A stretch of 64,000 bases of DNA from Streptomyces sp. JJ36. Its GTDB lineage: Bacteria > Actinomycetota > Actinomycetes > Streptomycetales > Streptomycetaceae. The position numbers and the translations under genes were made by a program. The stretch is taken from positions 1-64,000 of the forward strand of contig NZ_JACYHE010000020.1 of assembly GCF_021696945.1 (NCBI RefSeq), given 5' to 3'. The first letter of the stretch is position 1; every line of letters starts with the position of its first letter. Below, one piece after another: positions 8,679 to 16,007 of the stretch. The notes under the pieces were generated by a model. That model saw only the letters and a program-made list of their open reading frames with translations, had not been told where the DNA came from and searched no databases.

Positions 8679-9275
8679 TCAGCGGGCCGGCGGGTCCGGG
8701 GCGAGGGCGTCCAGGGCGCCCGAGACGCGTTCCAGCGCGTCCAGCACGCGGGCGAACTCCTCCTCCCCGCCCAGCTCCTCCGCCAGCCGGGCGGCGAACT
8801 CCGCGTGCTGCGGGTGGATACGGGCGATCGCGGCGCGCCCCTCCTCGGTGGGGGCGAGCAGCTTGGCACGGCGGTGCGCCGGGTTCGGCTCGTACGCCGC
8901 CAGCCCGCGGTCGACCAGCAGGTCGGCGATGCGCTGCACGCTCTGCCGGGTGATGCCCATGGTGCGGGCGATGCCGGAGACGGGCAGCGGCGTGCGCAGC
9001 ACGGCGCCGAGCACCTGCCACCAGGCGGCGGTCAGCCCGGCGGGGCGGGCCAGCGTCTCGGCGACGGAGAGGAACTGCGCGTTCAGCCGGAAGGTGGTCA
9101 GCGCGGACCCGCTGAGTAGTTCCTGCGCCCGGCGGCCGGCCCGCTCCCCGGCGCCGGGTCCCGTACGGGGCCGCTCGGCGCCCGTGCGGTCGCCGGCGCC
9201 GCTGCGGGTGTCCCCGCCCGGGGCCGCGCTGTGGGTACCGGTGCCCTGCTGCCCGGATCCCGTCATGCCCGTCAC
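8679..9275 (-). CDS. MarR-family transcriptional regulator
   Basis: 198 residues starting at a GTG that overlaps the stop of the upstream DJ-1 gene (GTGA). The first roughly 50 residues are low-complexity; an ATG nine bases further in is an alternative start. The winged-helix core has helices LTAAWWQVLGAVLRTPLPVSG, recognition region IARTMGITRQSVQRIADLLV, and a wing with NPAHRRAKLLAPTEEG. This is typical for MarR regulators, which usually respond to phenolic, oxidant or toxic ligands. Being second in a two-gene operon, it most likely autoregulates from the repeat-rich promoter at 9950-9996. Confidence 0.88.
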   Translation of the reverse strand: MTGMTGSGQQGTGTHSAAPGGDTRSGAGDRTGAERPRTGPGAGERAGRRAQELLSGSALTTFRLNAQFLSVAETLARPAGLTAAWWQVLGAVLRTPLPVSGIARTMGITRQSVQRIADLLVDRGLAAYEPNPAHRRAKLLAPTEEGRAAIARIHPQHAEFAARLAEELGGEEEFARVLDALERVSGALDALAPDPPAR

Positions 9276-9919
9276 GCCCGTGCCGCCCTCTCGGCGGCCT
9301 CCGGGGGCTGCGCCGCCGGCTCCTCCCCGCCGTGCGGGGCCTCCTGTGCCGCGGCGAAGACCGCGTACGCCTCCGGGTCCGCGTCCCGGAACAGCCGGTA
9401 CCAGGCGTCCAGCACCTCCGGCGGGAAGGTCCCGAGCCGGGCGAAGACCTCCCGGGCGAAGGCGATCGGGGCGGTCGGCCCGGCGGTGATGAGGTCGCCG
9501 TCGGTGACGGCGTCCGCGTCGCGGTAGCGCGCGGCGCCGCCGTACCCGGACATCGCCAGGTACTCCGGGGCCGCGCTGGTGTGGTCGCGGTCGTCGAGCA
9601 GGCCCTCGGCGGCCAGGCCGTACGTGGCCCCGCAGATCGCCGCGACCGGCACGCCCGCCGCCAGGAACGCCCGTGCCGTGCGGGCGAACGGGGCCAGCGC
9701 GTCACCGAACCAGAGGTCGGCGCCGGGGAGGATCAGCATCGCGCTGTCCTCCGGCCGGAGCTCCGCCAGGGCCAGGTCCGGGGTGATGCGGAGTCCGGCC
9801 TTGCTGGTGACGGGCTCGCGGGTCGGCCCGACGGTGGTCACGCCGCCGGGCAGGTGGGCCGCCACGTGGCCGTACTCGTAGTCCGCGAAGGTGTCGTAGA
9901 GCGCCAGATGCACGGTCAT
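9272..9919 (-). CDS. DJ-1/PfpI-family glutamine-amidotransferase-like protein
   Basis: 215 residues of the DJ-1/PfpI/YajL fold. The nucleophile elbow is AAICGATYGLA with Cys96. An upstream acidic and aromatic region (YDTFADYEYGHV) matches the YdeA/YajL-like group. The ATG at 9919 is preceded by GAGAGGAG at good spacing. The start lies about 30 nt downstream of a cluster of TTGACA-containing repeats, and the gene is translationally coupled to the MarR gene. Family members act as glyoxalase/deglycase-like or protease-like stress proteins. With a MarR partner a role in oxidative or electrophile stress is plausible, but the substrate is unknown. Confidence 0.85.
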   Translation of the reverse strand: MTVHLALYDTFADYEYGHVAAHLPGGVTTVGPTREPVTSKAGLRITPDLALAELRPEDSAMLILPGADLWFGDALAPFARTARAFLAAGVPVAAICGATYGLAAEGLLDDRDHTSAAPEYLAMSGYGGAARYRDADAVTDGDLITAGPTAPIAFAREVFARLGTFPPEVLDAWYRLFRDADPEAYAVFAAAQEAPHGGEEPAAQPPEAAERAARA

Positions 9920-9949
9920 GACGGGCTCCTCTCGCCCATGAAGCAGTAT

Positions 9950-9996
9950 GACAATATGCTGTCCATAAGACAGCGTGCTGTCAAGTGTGCTGTCAA
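9950..9996 (-). promoter_or_regulatory. Promoter/operator cluster of the DJ-1/MarR operon
   Basis: A 6-bp inverted repeat GCTGTC-CATAA-GACAGC spans 9958-9974. A perfect 10-bp direct repeat GTGCTGTCAA occurs at 9975-9984 and 9987-9996, period 12. Read on the minus strand the direct repeats supply two TTGACA -35-like boxes. GACA/TGTC arms recur four or more times in 47 bp. This fits overlapping MarR sites on the operon promoter. Confidence 0.6.
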
Positions 9997-10163
9997 AAGT
10001 GTCCATGCGACGCCTTCCGGCGTCGCCCGCGGGGAGGAATACCGGTCCCGATGAATGATCATCTGGCAGCGGGCCGTGACCCGATGGCCCGACCAGTCGA
10101 TGATCACGCTGAGGAGCGGTGCCGCGTACGTGGCACGCACGGCACGGCACGAGAGGGACGCAC

Positions 10164-10439
10164 GTGGACGGCAGCGGACGGAAGACCAGGAGCCGGAAGG
10201 CCGGACGGCCGGGAGCCGGGAGCCGGAGGGCCGCGACCGGGTGGCGGGCGGCCCTCGTGGTGCTCGCGGCGGTCGTGCCGGCCGCGGCGGCCGGCGGCGC
10301 GGCCCCGGCGTACGCCGACGAGACCCACCGCGGTTCGCACAACGCCCCGCGCGTCGCCCTCATCCACACCGGTCAGATCGACGACCCCCTGGAGGACGTG
10401 CTGGAGCACGCCTCCTTCTCCCACGTGGTCAACGACTGA
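10164..10439 (+). CDS. Small secreted peptide
   Basis: 91 residues from a GTG with AGAGGG six nt upstream. The basic N-terminus (GSGRKTRSRKAGR) is followed by a hydrophobic core (ALVVLAAVVPAAAA) and a signal-peptidase-like APAYA site. This leaves a mature peptide of about 39 residues that begins DETHRGSHN and contains QIDDPLEDVLEHASF, an acidic amphipathic helix. There are no cysteines. I recognise similar small exported proteins in other Streptomyces but know of no function. It stands alone between two regulated operons. Confidence 0.65.
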   Translation: MDGSGRKTRSRKAGRPGAGSRRAATGWRAALVVLAAVVPAAAAGGAAPAYADETHRGSHNAPRVALIHTGQIDDPLEDVLEHASFSHVVND

Positions 10440-10617
10440 ACGCGCCACCGCGCACGACACGGTGCCCGGGCCGACGCACCCTCGCCCGTCGCCCGTCGAC
10501 CTCCCCCGCCGGACCCTCCGTGGCGGCTCGGTCACAGACGGGCCCGTACGGGACGGAGCCCCCGATGGCACATGCCACAACCCGGGCCGCACGGAGGACG
10601 CCGCCGCTCCCGGTCCC

Positions 10618-10623
10618 TAGGCT
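10618..10623 (+). promoter_or_regulatory. Possible -10 box (TAGGCT) for the aminotransferase
   Basis: A TANNNT box lies about 66 nt ahead of the ATG at 10689 and would give a leader of about 59 nt containing the GAGAGGTGAG ribosome-binding region. No good -35 element was seen. Confidence 0.3.
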
Positions 10624-10688
10624 GTGGGGATGCCCGACGCCTACCGGGGAGGTGGAGGCGATCGGTCCGACCGAGAGGTGAGACACGG

Positions 10689-12233
10689 ATGACCCGCCAC
10701 GACGACAGCCGCCCCGCCACCGCGCCTGCGACGCCCGCGAGCGCCCCCGCGAGTGCCCCCTCCGGGGACCCGTCGGCCGCCCCCGGGAGCGCCCCCGCTT
10801 CGCTGCCGGCCGTCCCGCTGGGCGCCGGGCCGGGCGACCCGGCCGCCCGCGACGCCCTGAAGGCCGCGGACCGGGCCCACGTCTTCCACTCCTGGTCCGC
10901 GCAGGGCCTGATCGACCCGCTGCCGGTCGCCGGCGCCGAGGGCTCCCACTTCTGGGACCACGACGGCAACCGCTATCTCGACTTCGCCTCCCAGCTCGTC
11001 AACACCAACATCGGCCACCAGCACCCCAAGGTCGTCGCCGCGATCCAGGAGCAGGCCGGCCGGCTCTGCACCCTGGCGCCCGGCTTCGCCGTCGACGTGC
11101 GCGCCGAGGCCGCCCGGCTGATCGCCGCCCGCACCCCCGGCGACCTCGACAAGATCTTCTTCACCAACGGCGGTGCCGAGGCCGTGGAGAACGCGGTGCG
11201 CATGGCCCGCGTCCACACCGGCCGCCCCAAGGTCCTCTCCGCCTACCGCTCCTACCACGGCGCCACCGCCGCCGCGATCAACCTCACCGGCGACCCCCGC
11301 CGCTGGGCCTCCGACACCGGCTCCGCCGGAGTGGTCCGCTTCTTCGGGCCGCACCTCTACCGCTCCCACTTCCACGCCGCCACCGAGGCCGAGGAGTGCG
11401 AGCGGGCGCTGGCACACCTGGAGGAGACGATCCGCTTCGAGGGCCCGGAGACCCTCGCCGCGATCGTCCTGGAGACCGTCGTCGGCACCGCGGGCGTGCT
11501 CCTGCCGCCGCCCGGCTACCTGCCGGGCGTCCGGGAGATCTGCGACCGGTACGGCATCCTCCTGGTGCTCGACGAGGTGATGTCCGGCTTCGGGCGCACC
11601 GGCACCTGGTTCGCCTGCGACCTCTACGACGTCACGCCCGACCTGCTGACCTTCGCCAAGGGCGTCAACTCCGGCTATGTGCCGCTGGGCGGCGTCGCCA
11701 TATCCGGGGCCGTCGCCGAGACCTTCGAGCGGCGCCCCTACCCCGGCGGCCTCACCTACTCCGGGCACCCGCTTGCCTGCGCCTCGGCCGTCGCCACGCT
11801 GGAGGCCATGGCCGAGGAGGGCATCGTGGAGCACGCCGCCCGGCTCGGCGACACCGTGCTCGGCCCCGGCCTGCGCGAACTCGCCGCCCGTCACCCCTCG
11901 GTCGGCGAGGTCCGCGGGGTGGGCGTCTTCTGGGCGCTGGACCTCGTACGGGACCGGGAGACGCGGGAGCCGCTGGTGCCGTACAACGCCTCCGGGGACG
12001 AGAACCGGCCCATGGCCGAGTTCGCGGCCGCCTGCAAGGAGCGCGGCCTGTGGCCCTTCGTCAACATGAACCGCACCCATGTGGTGCCGCCGTGCACCCT
12101 CACCGAGGCCGAGGCGAAGGAGGGCCTGGCCGCCCTCGACGCGGCCCTCACGGTCGCCGACGCCCACACCGTCTCCGGGAGCTCCCGGGGCTCCGGCACC
12201 TCCGGGGCCGCGGGCCCCGGCCGCGGACGCTGA
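10689..12233 (+). CDS. Class III PLP-dependent aminotransferase
   Basis: 514 residues, fold-type I, omega-aminotransferase group. After a roughly 45-residue disordered N-terminus come SHFWDHDGNRYLDFAS, the phosphate-binding FTNGGAEAVENAVRMAR, SYHGAT, LVLDEVMSGFGRTG (Asp295 pairs with the PLP nitrogen), and the Schiff-base lysine in TFAKGVNSG (Lys324). The sequence resembles taurine/beta-alanine/aspartate-type class III transaminases that use pyruvate or 2-oxoglutarate, but the amino donor is not predictable. The start was chosen at the ATG behind GAGAGGTGAG. The GntR-type regulator begins 14 nt downstream on the same strand, which suggests a regulated catabolic unit. Confidence 0.88.
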   Translation: MTRHDDSRPATAPATPASAPASAPSGDPSAAPGSAPASLPAVPLGAGPGDPAARDALKAADRAHVFHSWSAQGLIDPLPVAGAEGSHFWDHDGNRYLDFASQLVNTNIGHQHPKVVAAIQEQAGRLCTLAPGFAVDVRAEAARLIAARTPGDLDKIFFTNGGAEAVENAVRMARVHTGRPKVLSAYRSYHGATAAAINLTGDPRRWASDTGSAGVVRFFGPHLYRSHFHAATEAEECERALAHLEETIRFEGPETLAAIVLETVVGTAGVLLPPPGYLPGVREICDRYGILLVLDEVMSGFGRTGTWFACDLYDVTPDLLTFAKGVNSGYVPLGGVAISGAVAETFERRPYPGGLTYSGHPLACASAVATLEAMAEEGIVEHAARLGDTVLGPGLRELAARHPSVGEVRGVGVFWALDLVRDRETREPLVPYNASGDENRPMAEFAAACKERGLWPFVNMNRTHVVPPCTLTEAEAKEGLAALDAALTVADAHTVSGSSRGSGTSGAAGPGRGR

Positions 12234-12246
12234 CGGGACGCGGCCC

Positions 12247-12918
12247 GTGATACGGCGCAGCACGCTGCGCGCCCAGATCGCCGCGGCGCTCCGGGACGAG
12301 ATCCTGGCCGGACGGCTGCCGACCGGACGCGACTTCACGGTCAAGGAGATCGCCGAGCAGTACGGCGTCTCCGCCACGCCCGTGCGCGAGGCGCTCGTCG
12401 ACCTCGCGGCCCAGGGGCTGCTGGACGTGGAACAGCACCGCGGCTTCCGGGTGCACGAGTTCACCATGGACGACTTCCGGGCCATGATCGAGGTGCGCTC
12501 CCTGCTGATGGAGGGCGTCTTCCGCCGCGTGACGCCGGGGAACGGGCTGGTCCACGCCCCCGATCCGGCCGCGCTGGCCTCCGTGCGCCGCCGCGCCGAC
12601 GCCTCGGCGGGAGCCGCGCTCGCCGGGGACCTGGACGTGCTGATCGGCTACGACCTGCGGTACTGGCGGGAGTTGGGCGAGGTCATCCGCAACGCGTACG
12701 TCCGCGACTTCCTGGACCGGGTGCGCGTGCAGAGCTGGGCCTTCGCGGTGCCGTATCTCCGCCGGGCGGAGAGCCTGGCGGGCGAGCTGTGGTCCGGGCA
12801 CCGGGAACTGGTGGACGCCGTGGAGCGCCGCGACGTGCGCACCGCGGAACGGATCGTCGCGGGCTACAACGACCACGCCCTCTCCCTGGTGGGGAAGCTC
12901 GCCTCGGGCCCGGAGTGA
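12247..12918 (+). CDS. GntR-family (FadR-like) transcriptional regulator
   Basis: 223 residues from a GTG (IRRSTLRAQ). The N-terminal winged HTH includes LRDEILAGRLPTGRDF and VKEIAEQYGVSATPVREAL, the GntR signature. The C-terminal all-helical ligand-binding domain (about 80-220) is FCD/VanR-like, with DLRYWRELGEVIRNAY and GYNDHALSLVGKL. Cotranscription with the aminotransferase suggests it senses that enzyme's substrate or product. The frame is open further upstream inside the aminotransferase gene but coding there would be in conflict, so the GTG is preferred. Confidence 0.85.
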   Translation: MIRRSTLRAQIAAALRDEILAGRLPTGRDFTVKEIAEQYGVSATPVREALVDLAAQGLLDVEQHRGFRVHEFTMDDFRAMIEVRSLLMEGVFRRVTPGNGLVHAPDPAALASVRRRADASAGAALAGDLDVLIGYDLRYWRELGEVIRNAYVRDFLDRVRVQSWAFAVPYLRRAESLAGELWSGHRELVDAVERRDVRTAERIVAGYNDHALSLVGKLASGPE

Positions 12919-13067
12919 CCCCGCGCCCGGCGTGCGGGACGGACGAGCGGGCGTACGCGCGCGGGCGCGGTGCCGGGGTGGCACGCGCGGCGGCGCGGGG
13001 AGGCGGGCTCCCGGGGGCCGCCGCTACGCTGGCCGAACCGGACCGTCCCCCGCATTGGAGCACCCTC

Positions 13068-13721
13068 TTGGCCTGTGACCTCTGGCTGGTCCCGCTGGTC
13101 GACGTGTTGTGCCACAGCCCCGACAACCCCTTCGCCGAAGAGCTCGCGACGTACGACCGGGCGCTGACCGGGGCCGGGCTGCCCACCGTCCCGGTCTACG
13201 GCTACGTGCCCGGCCTCTCCGGCGACGTCGCGCCCGCCGCCGGCTTCGACTACGACGCCCTCCACCTGCTGCGTCGCGCGTACCTGCTCCAGCGGTGCGG
13301 CCTGGAGGTGACACCCGCGGAGGGCCTGGGCGGCGACTACGAACAACTGCTGGAGATGTTCGAGTCGACGGCGCAGGAATCGCACCTCGTCTGGCACTAC
13401 GACCACGCGGGCGCCTATGTGCCGGTGGACTTCGCCGTGCCGCTGGCCGACGAAGAACTCCTCGAGGGCGGCGGCCCGCTGGGCTCCAGCCACGGCCTGC
13501 TCCGGGAACTCGAGGCGGTCGCGCCGGTGCTCGGCATCGACCCCGGCAACCCGCCGCCCGCCCCGGCCCCGCCGCCCGGCCCCACCGAACTGGAGGAGCC
13601 CGCGACCACGCCGGTCGACCACGGCGACGGCCCCTACGCGCGGGAACGCCACGTCTGGCTCGGCCTGCACGCGGCCGCGACCCGCAGCCTCGCCCAGGGC
13701 TCGATGATCGTGTTCAGCTGA
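13068..13721 (+). CDS. Conserved Streptomyces protein of unknown function
   Basis: 217 residues starting at a TTG supported by GGAG seven nt upstream. The sequence begins ACDLWLVPLVDVLCHSPDNPFAEE and has an alpha/beta-looking N-terminal part rich in aromatic residues, with CGLEVTPAEGLGGDYEQLLEMFESTAQESHLVWHYDHAGAYVPVDF divided between the first and second thirds. A Pro-rich linker and a short C-terminal helix that ends MIVFS follow. No signal peptide, membrane segment or catalytic motif is evident. Related proteins occur near pur genes of other Streptomyces as I recall, without assigned function. It converges on the SLATT gene. Confidence 0.7.
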   Translation: MACDLWLVPLVDVLCHSPDNPFAEELATYDRALTGAGLPTVPVYGYVPGLSGDVAPAAGFDYDALHLLRRAYLLQRCGLEVTPAEGLGGDYEQLLEMFESTAQESHLVWHYDHAGAYVPVDFAVPLADEELLEGGGPLGSSHGLLRELEAVAPVLGIDPGNPPPAPAPPPGPTELEEPATTPVDHGDGPYARERHVWLGLHAAATRSLAQGSMIVFS

Positions 13722-13726
13722 CGGCG

Positions 13727-13755
13727 CCCGCCGGGCCCGCGCCGCTGCCGGCGGG
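13727..13755. terminator. Hairpin between convergent genes
   Basis: Stem CCCGCCGG/CCGGCGGG with a 13-nt loop lies in the 57-nt gap between the stops at 13721 and 13779. Confidence 0.4.
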
Positions 13756-13778
13756 GGCCCGGGAACGCCCGGGAAACC

Positions 13779-14522
13779 TCAGCGCGGGCCCTCCGGCGGC
13801 CGCTGGCGCGGCATGCTGGGGCGGGCGCCCGGCGCGAACGGCGTACGGAACGCCGCCGGCAGCCCCTCGCCCCGTGCGCTGCCCGCCGCGCCGTTGGTCT
13901 GCACCCGCAGCGGCGCCGGGGAGGAACGGAACTCCACCATCCAGTCGGTGGTCTCCGCCCGGACCAGCTCGGTGACGTCCTCGGAGAAGCGCCGCAGCAC
14001 CCCCAGGCACCGCTCGGCGGCCTCGCTGGCGGTGCCCTCCGCCGGGCCGAGGATCTCCCGCACGGACTCGGCGGCCCAGTCGTACTGCAGGGCCTCCAGC
14101 CGGCGCTGCACGGCCTGCGCGGTGGCGACGTCGCGCATCCAGCCCGACGTCAGCCCGAACCAGCGGTCGCAGCCCGCGCAGAGCACCGCGCCCAGCAGCC
14201 CCACGAAGCCCCAGGGCGTCAGCGAGGCGCCGAACGCGCCCGTCAGGTCCAGCAGCGGCAGCACCGCGCCCGTCGCCACCCCCGCGGCCGTGCCGGCACG
14301 CAGCGCCCGCGCGGCGCGCCGCTTGCCCTTCCGGTCGGCGAAGTACCAGGCGATCACCTGCAACGCCCCCTGCTCCACCCAGCGGTAGAGCTCGTCCAGA
14401 CGCGCCGCGGGCTCGCCCCAGTCCCCGAGCGGAAAGCCGCGGCCCAGCAGGTCCCCACGGGGACCGCTGCCCGGAGGCCCGTTCTTCGAGGCCTCCTCCG
14501 GCCGCATCTCCGGCTGGCTCAC
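13779..14522 (-). CDS. SLATT-domain membrane protein
   Basis: About 247 residues. The SLATT-like core runs from LDELYRWVEQGALQ through a basic stretch (ADRKGKRRAARALRAG), two closely spaced hydrophobic helices (AAGVATGAVLPLLDLTGAF and WGFVGLLGAVLCAG), then WMRDVATAQAVQRRLEALQ, which is characteristic of the two-helix SLATT family. The C-terminal part is helical, ending in a disordered Arg/Pro-rich tail. SLATT proteins are predicted pore-forming effectors of nucleotide-signalled defence systems, yet no nucleotidyltransferase or SLOG partner is nearby. I prefer the GTG at 14522 because AGGGAG lies at suitable spacing; a GTG at 14531 is in frame. Confidence 0.72.
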   Translation of the reverse strand: MSQPEMRPEEASKNGPPGSGPRGDLLGRGFPLGDWGEPAARLDELYRWVEQGALQVIAWYFADRKGKRRAARALRAGTAAGVATGAVLPLLDLTGAFGASLTPWGFVGLLGAVLCAGCDRWFGLTSGWMRDVATAQAVQRRLEALQYDWAAESVREILGPAEGTASEAAERCLGVLRRFSEDVTELVRAETTDWMVEFRSSPAPLRVQTNGAAGSARGEGLPAAFRTPFAPGARPSMPRQRPPEGPR

Positions 14523-14839
14523 CCTTCCCACTCCCTACGCTGCGACAGGCGGACATGACGGCCACGGACATCCGTGAGGTCCCCTTCATACCGCCAGGCG
14601 GGGGAGTGCCGCGGCCCGGGGTCGGCAAGAGCGCTCGTACGAGGGGTGGCGGGCACGGTGTGGACGACGCGCCGGCTCACCCGAACGAGTGCCGCGGGCG
14701 GGCGTGGCCGGGGTGCCCGGGGGTGCCGCTCGGGGACGCCCTGAGCGCCCTGCGACGGCCGGGGGCCGCTCGGGGACGCCCTGGGAAGGCCCGGGCCGCT
14801 CGGGGGCCGCCCGGCGGGCACGGGGGCCGCCGGGGAAGC
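14523..14839. other. Intergenic gap with a short direct repeat
   Basis: The gap between the SLATT start and the purC stop contains GCCGCTCGGGGACGCCCTG twice (14725-14743 and 14765-14783, period 40). A third, partial copy starts at 14795. No coding region is supported. Confidence 0.5.
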
Positions 14840-15742
14840 TCAGTCGAAGGCGGTGCCCGTCAGCAGCCGGTACGCCTCCGCGTACTTCTCCCGGGTCCGC
14901 TCCACGACCTCGGCGGGCAGCTCGGGCGGCGGCTCCTCGCCGCGCCGGTCCCAGCCGGACTCCGGTCCGGAGAGCCAGTCCCGGACGTACTGCTTGTCGA
15001 AGGACGGCTGCGGGCGGCCCGGCCGCCACGCGTCGGCGGGCCAGAACCGCGAGGAGTCCGGCGTCAGCACCTCGTCGGCGAGGACCAGGCGCTCCTCCGC
15101 GTCGAAACCGAACTCGAACTTGGTGTCGGCCAGCACGATGCCGCGCTCCCGGGCGACGTCCCGGGCCCGGTGGTAGATCGCCAGTGTCGCCTGCCGGAGC
15201 TGGGCGGCGGTCTCCGCACCGACCCGGCGGGCGACCTCCTCGTAGCTGACGTTCTCGTCGTGCTCGCCGACCTCCGCCTTGGTGGCCGGAGTGAAGATCG
15301 GCGCGGGCAGCTCGGAGCCGTCCTCCAGTCCTTCCGGCAGGGCCAGCCCGCAGACCGTACGGGACTGCTCGTACTCCACCAGCCCGGAGCCCGTCAGATA
15401 GCCGCGCGCCACGCACTCCACCGGCACCATGCGCAGCGAGCGGCACACCAGGGTGCGGCCCGCCCAGTCCGCGGGCGCGCCGGCCGGCGGCTCGGCGGAG
15501 AGCACATGGTTCGGCACCAGGTCGGCGAGCTGGTCGAACCACCAGAGGGAGAGCCGGGTGAGAATGCGGCCCTTGTCCGGGATCCCGGTCGGCAGCACCC
15601 AGTCGTATGCGGAGATCCGGTCGCTTGCGACCATGACCAGGTCACCGGCCTCGTTCTGGTAGAGATCGCGCACCTTGCCGGTGTGCAGGTGCACCAGCCC
15701 CGGCACCTGCACCGGCTCGGGCTTCTCGACGAATCCGGACAC
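14840..15742 (-). CDS. purC: SAICAR synthetase
   Basis: 300 residues, the usual size for bacterial PurC. It ligates aspartate to CAIR with ATP in the purine pathway. The ATP-binding start HTGKVRDLY (about 20-28), SDRISAYDW, the substrate loop RSLRMVPVECVARGYLTGSG, FTPATKAEVGEHDENVS, and LADTKFEFG are all present. Two GTGs are possible; the second (15742) has AGGAG at 5-nt spacing and gives SGFVEKPEP, while the first (15748) would overlap the ribosome-binding site. The gene is monocistronic here, separated from purD by two unrelated genes. Confidence 0.97.
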   Translation of the reverse strand: MSGFVEKPEPVQVPGLVHLHTGKVRDLYQNEAGDLVMVASDRISAYDWVLPTGIPDKGRILTRLSLWWFDQLADLVPNHVLSAEPPAGAPADWAGRTLVCRSLRMVPVECVARGYLTGSGLVEYEQSRTVCGLALPEGLEDGSELPAPIFTPATKAEVGEHDENVSYEEVARRVGAETAAQLRQATLAIYHRARDVARERGIVLADTKFEFGFDAEERLVLADEVLTPDSSRFWPADAWRPGRPQPSFDKQYVRDWLSGPESGWDRRGEEPPPELPAEVVERTREKYAEAYRLLTGTAFD

Positions 15743-16007
15743 GCTCACTCCTGTGGTCGGCGGTGTCTCCCGATTCTCCTGCACCCGCGCGGGGGCGGCC
15801 CGCCGGGGTCGCGCGGGGCGCGGCGACCCGGCGGCGGCCGACGGGAGCGGCAGCGCGGCCAGGCACCCGGAGACGCGCGCGGAGACCGTCGTGGGGGCGG
15901 CCATGGGACGCGCGGAGACCGGCGCGGAGGCGGAAAGGGAACGGCGCGGAGGCGGGGATGGCGGCCGTCGGTGCGGGGCGGTGCGGGGCGCGGCGGGGAC
16001 GGTGCCG

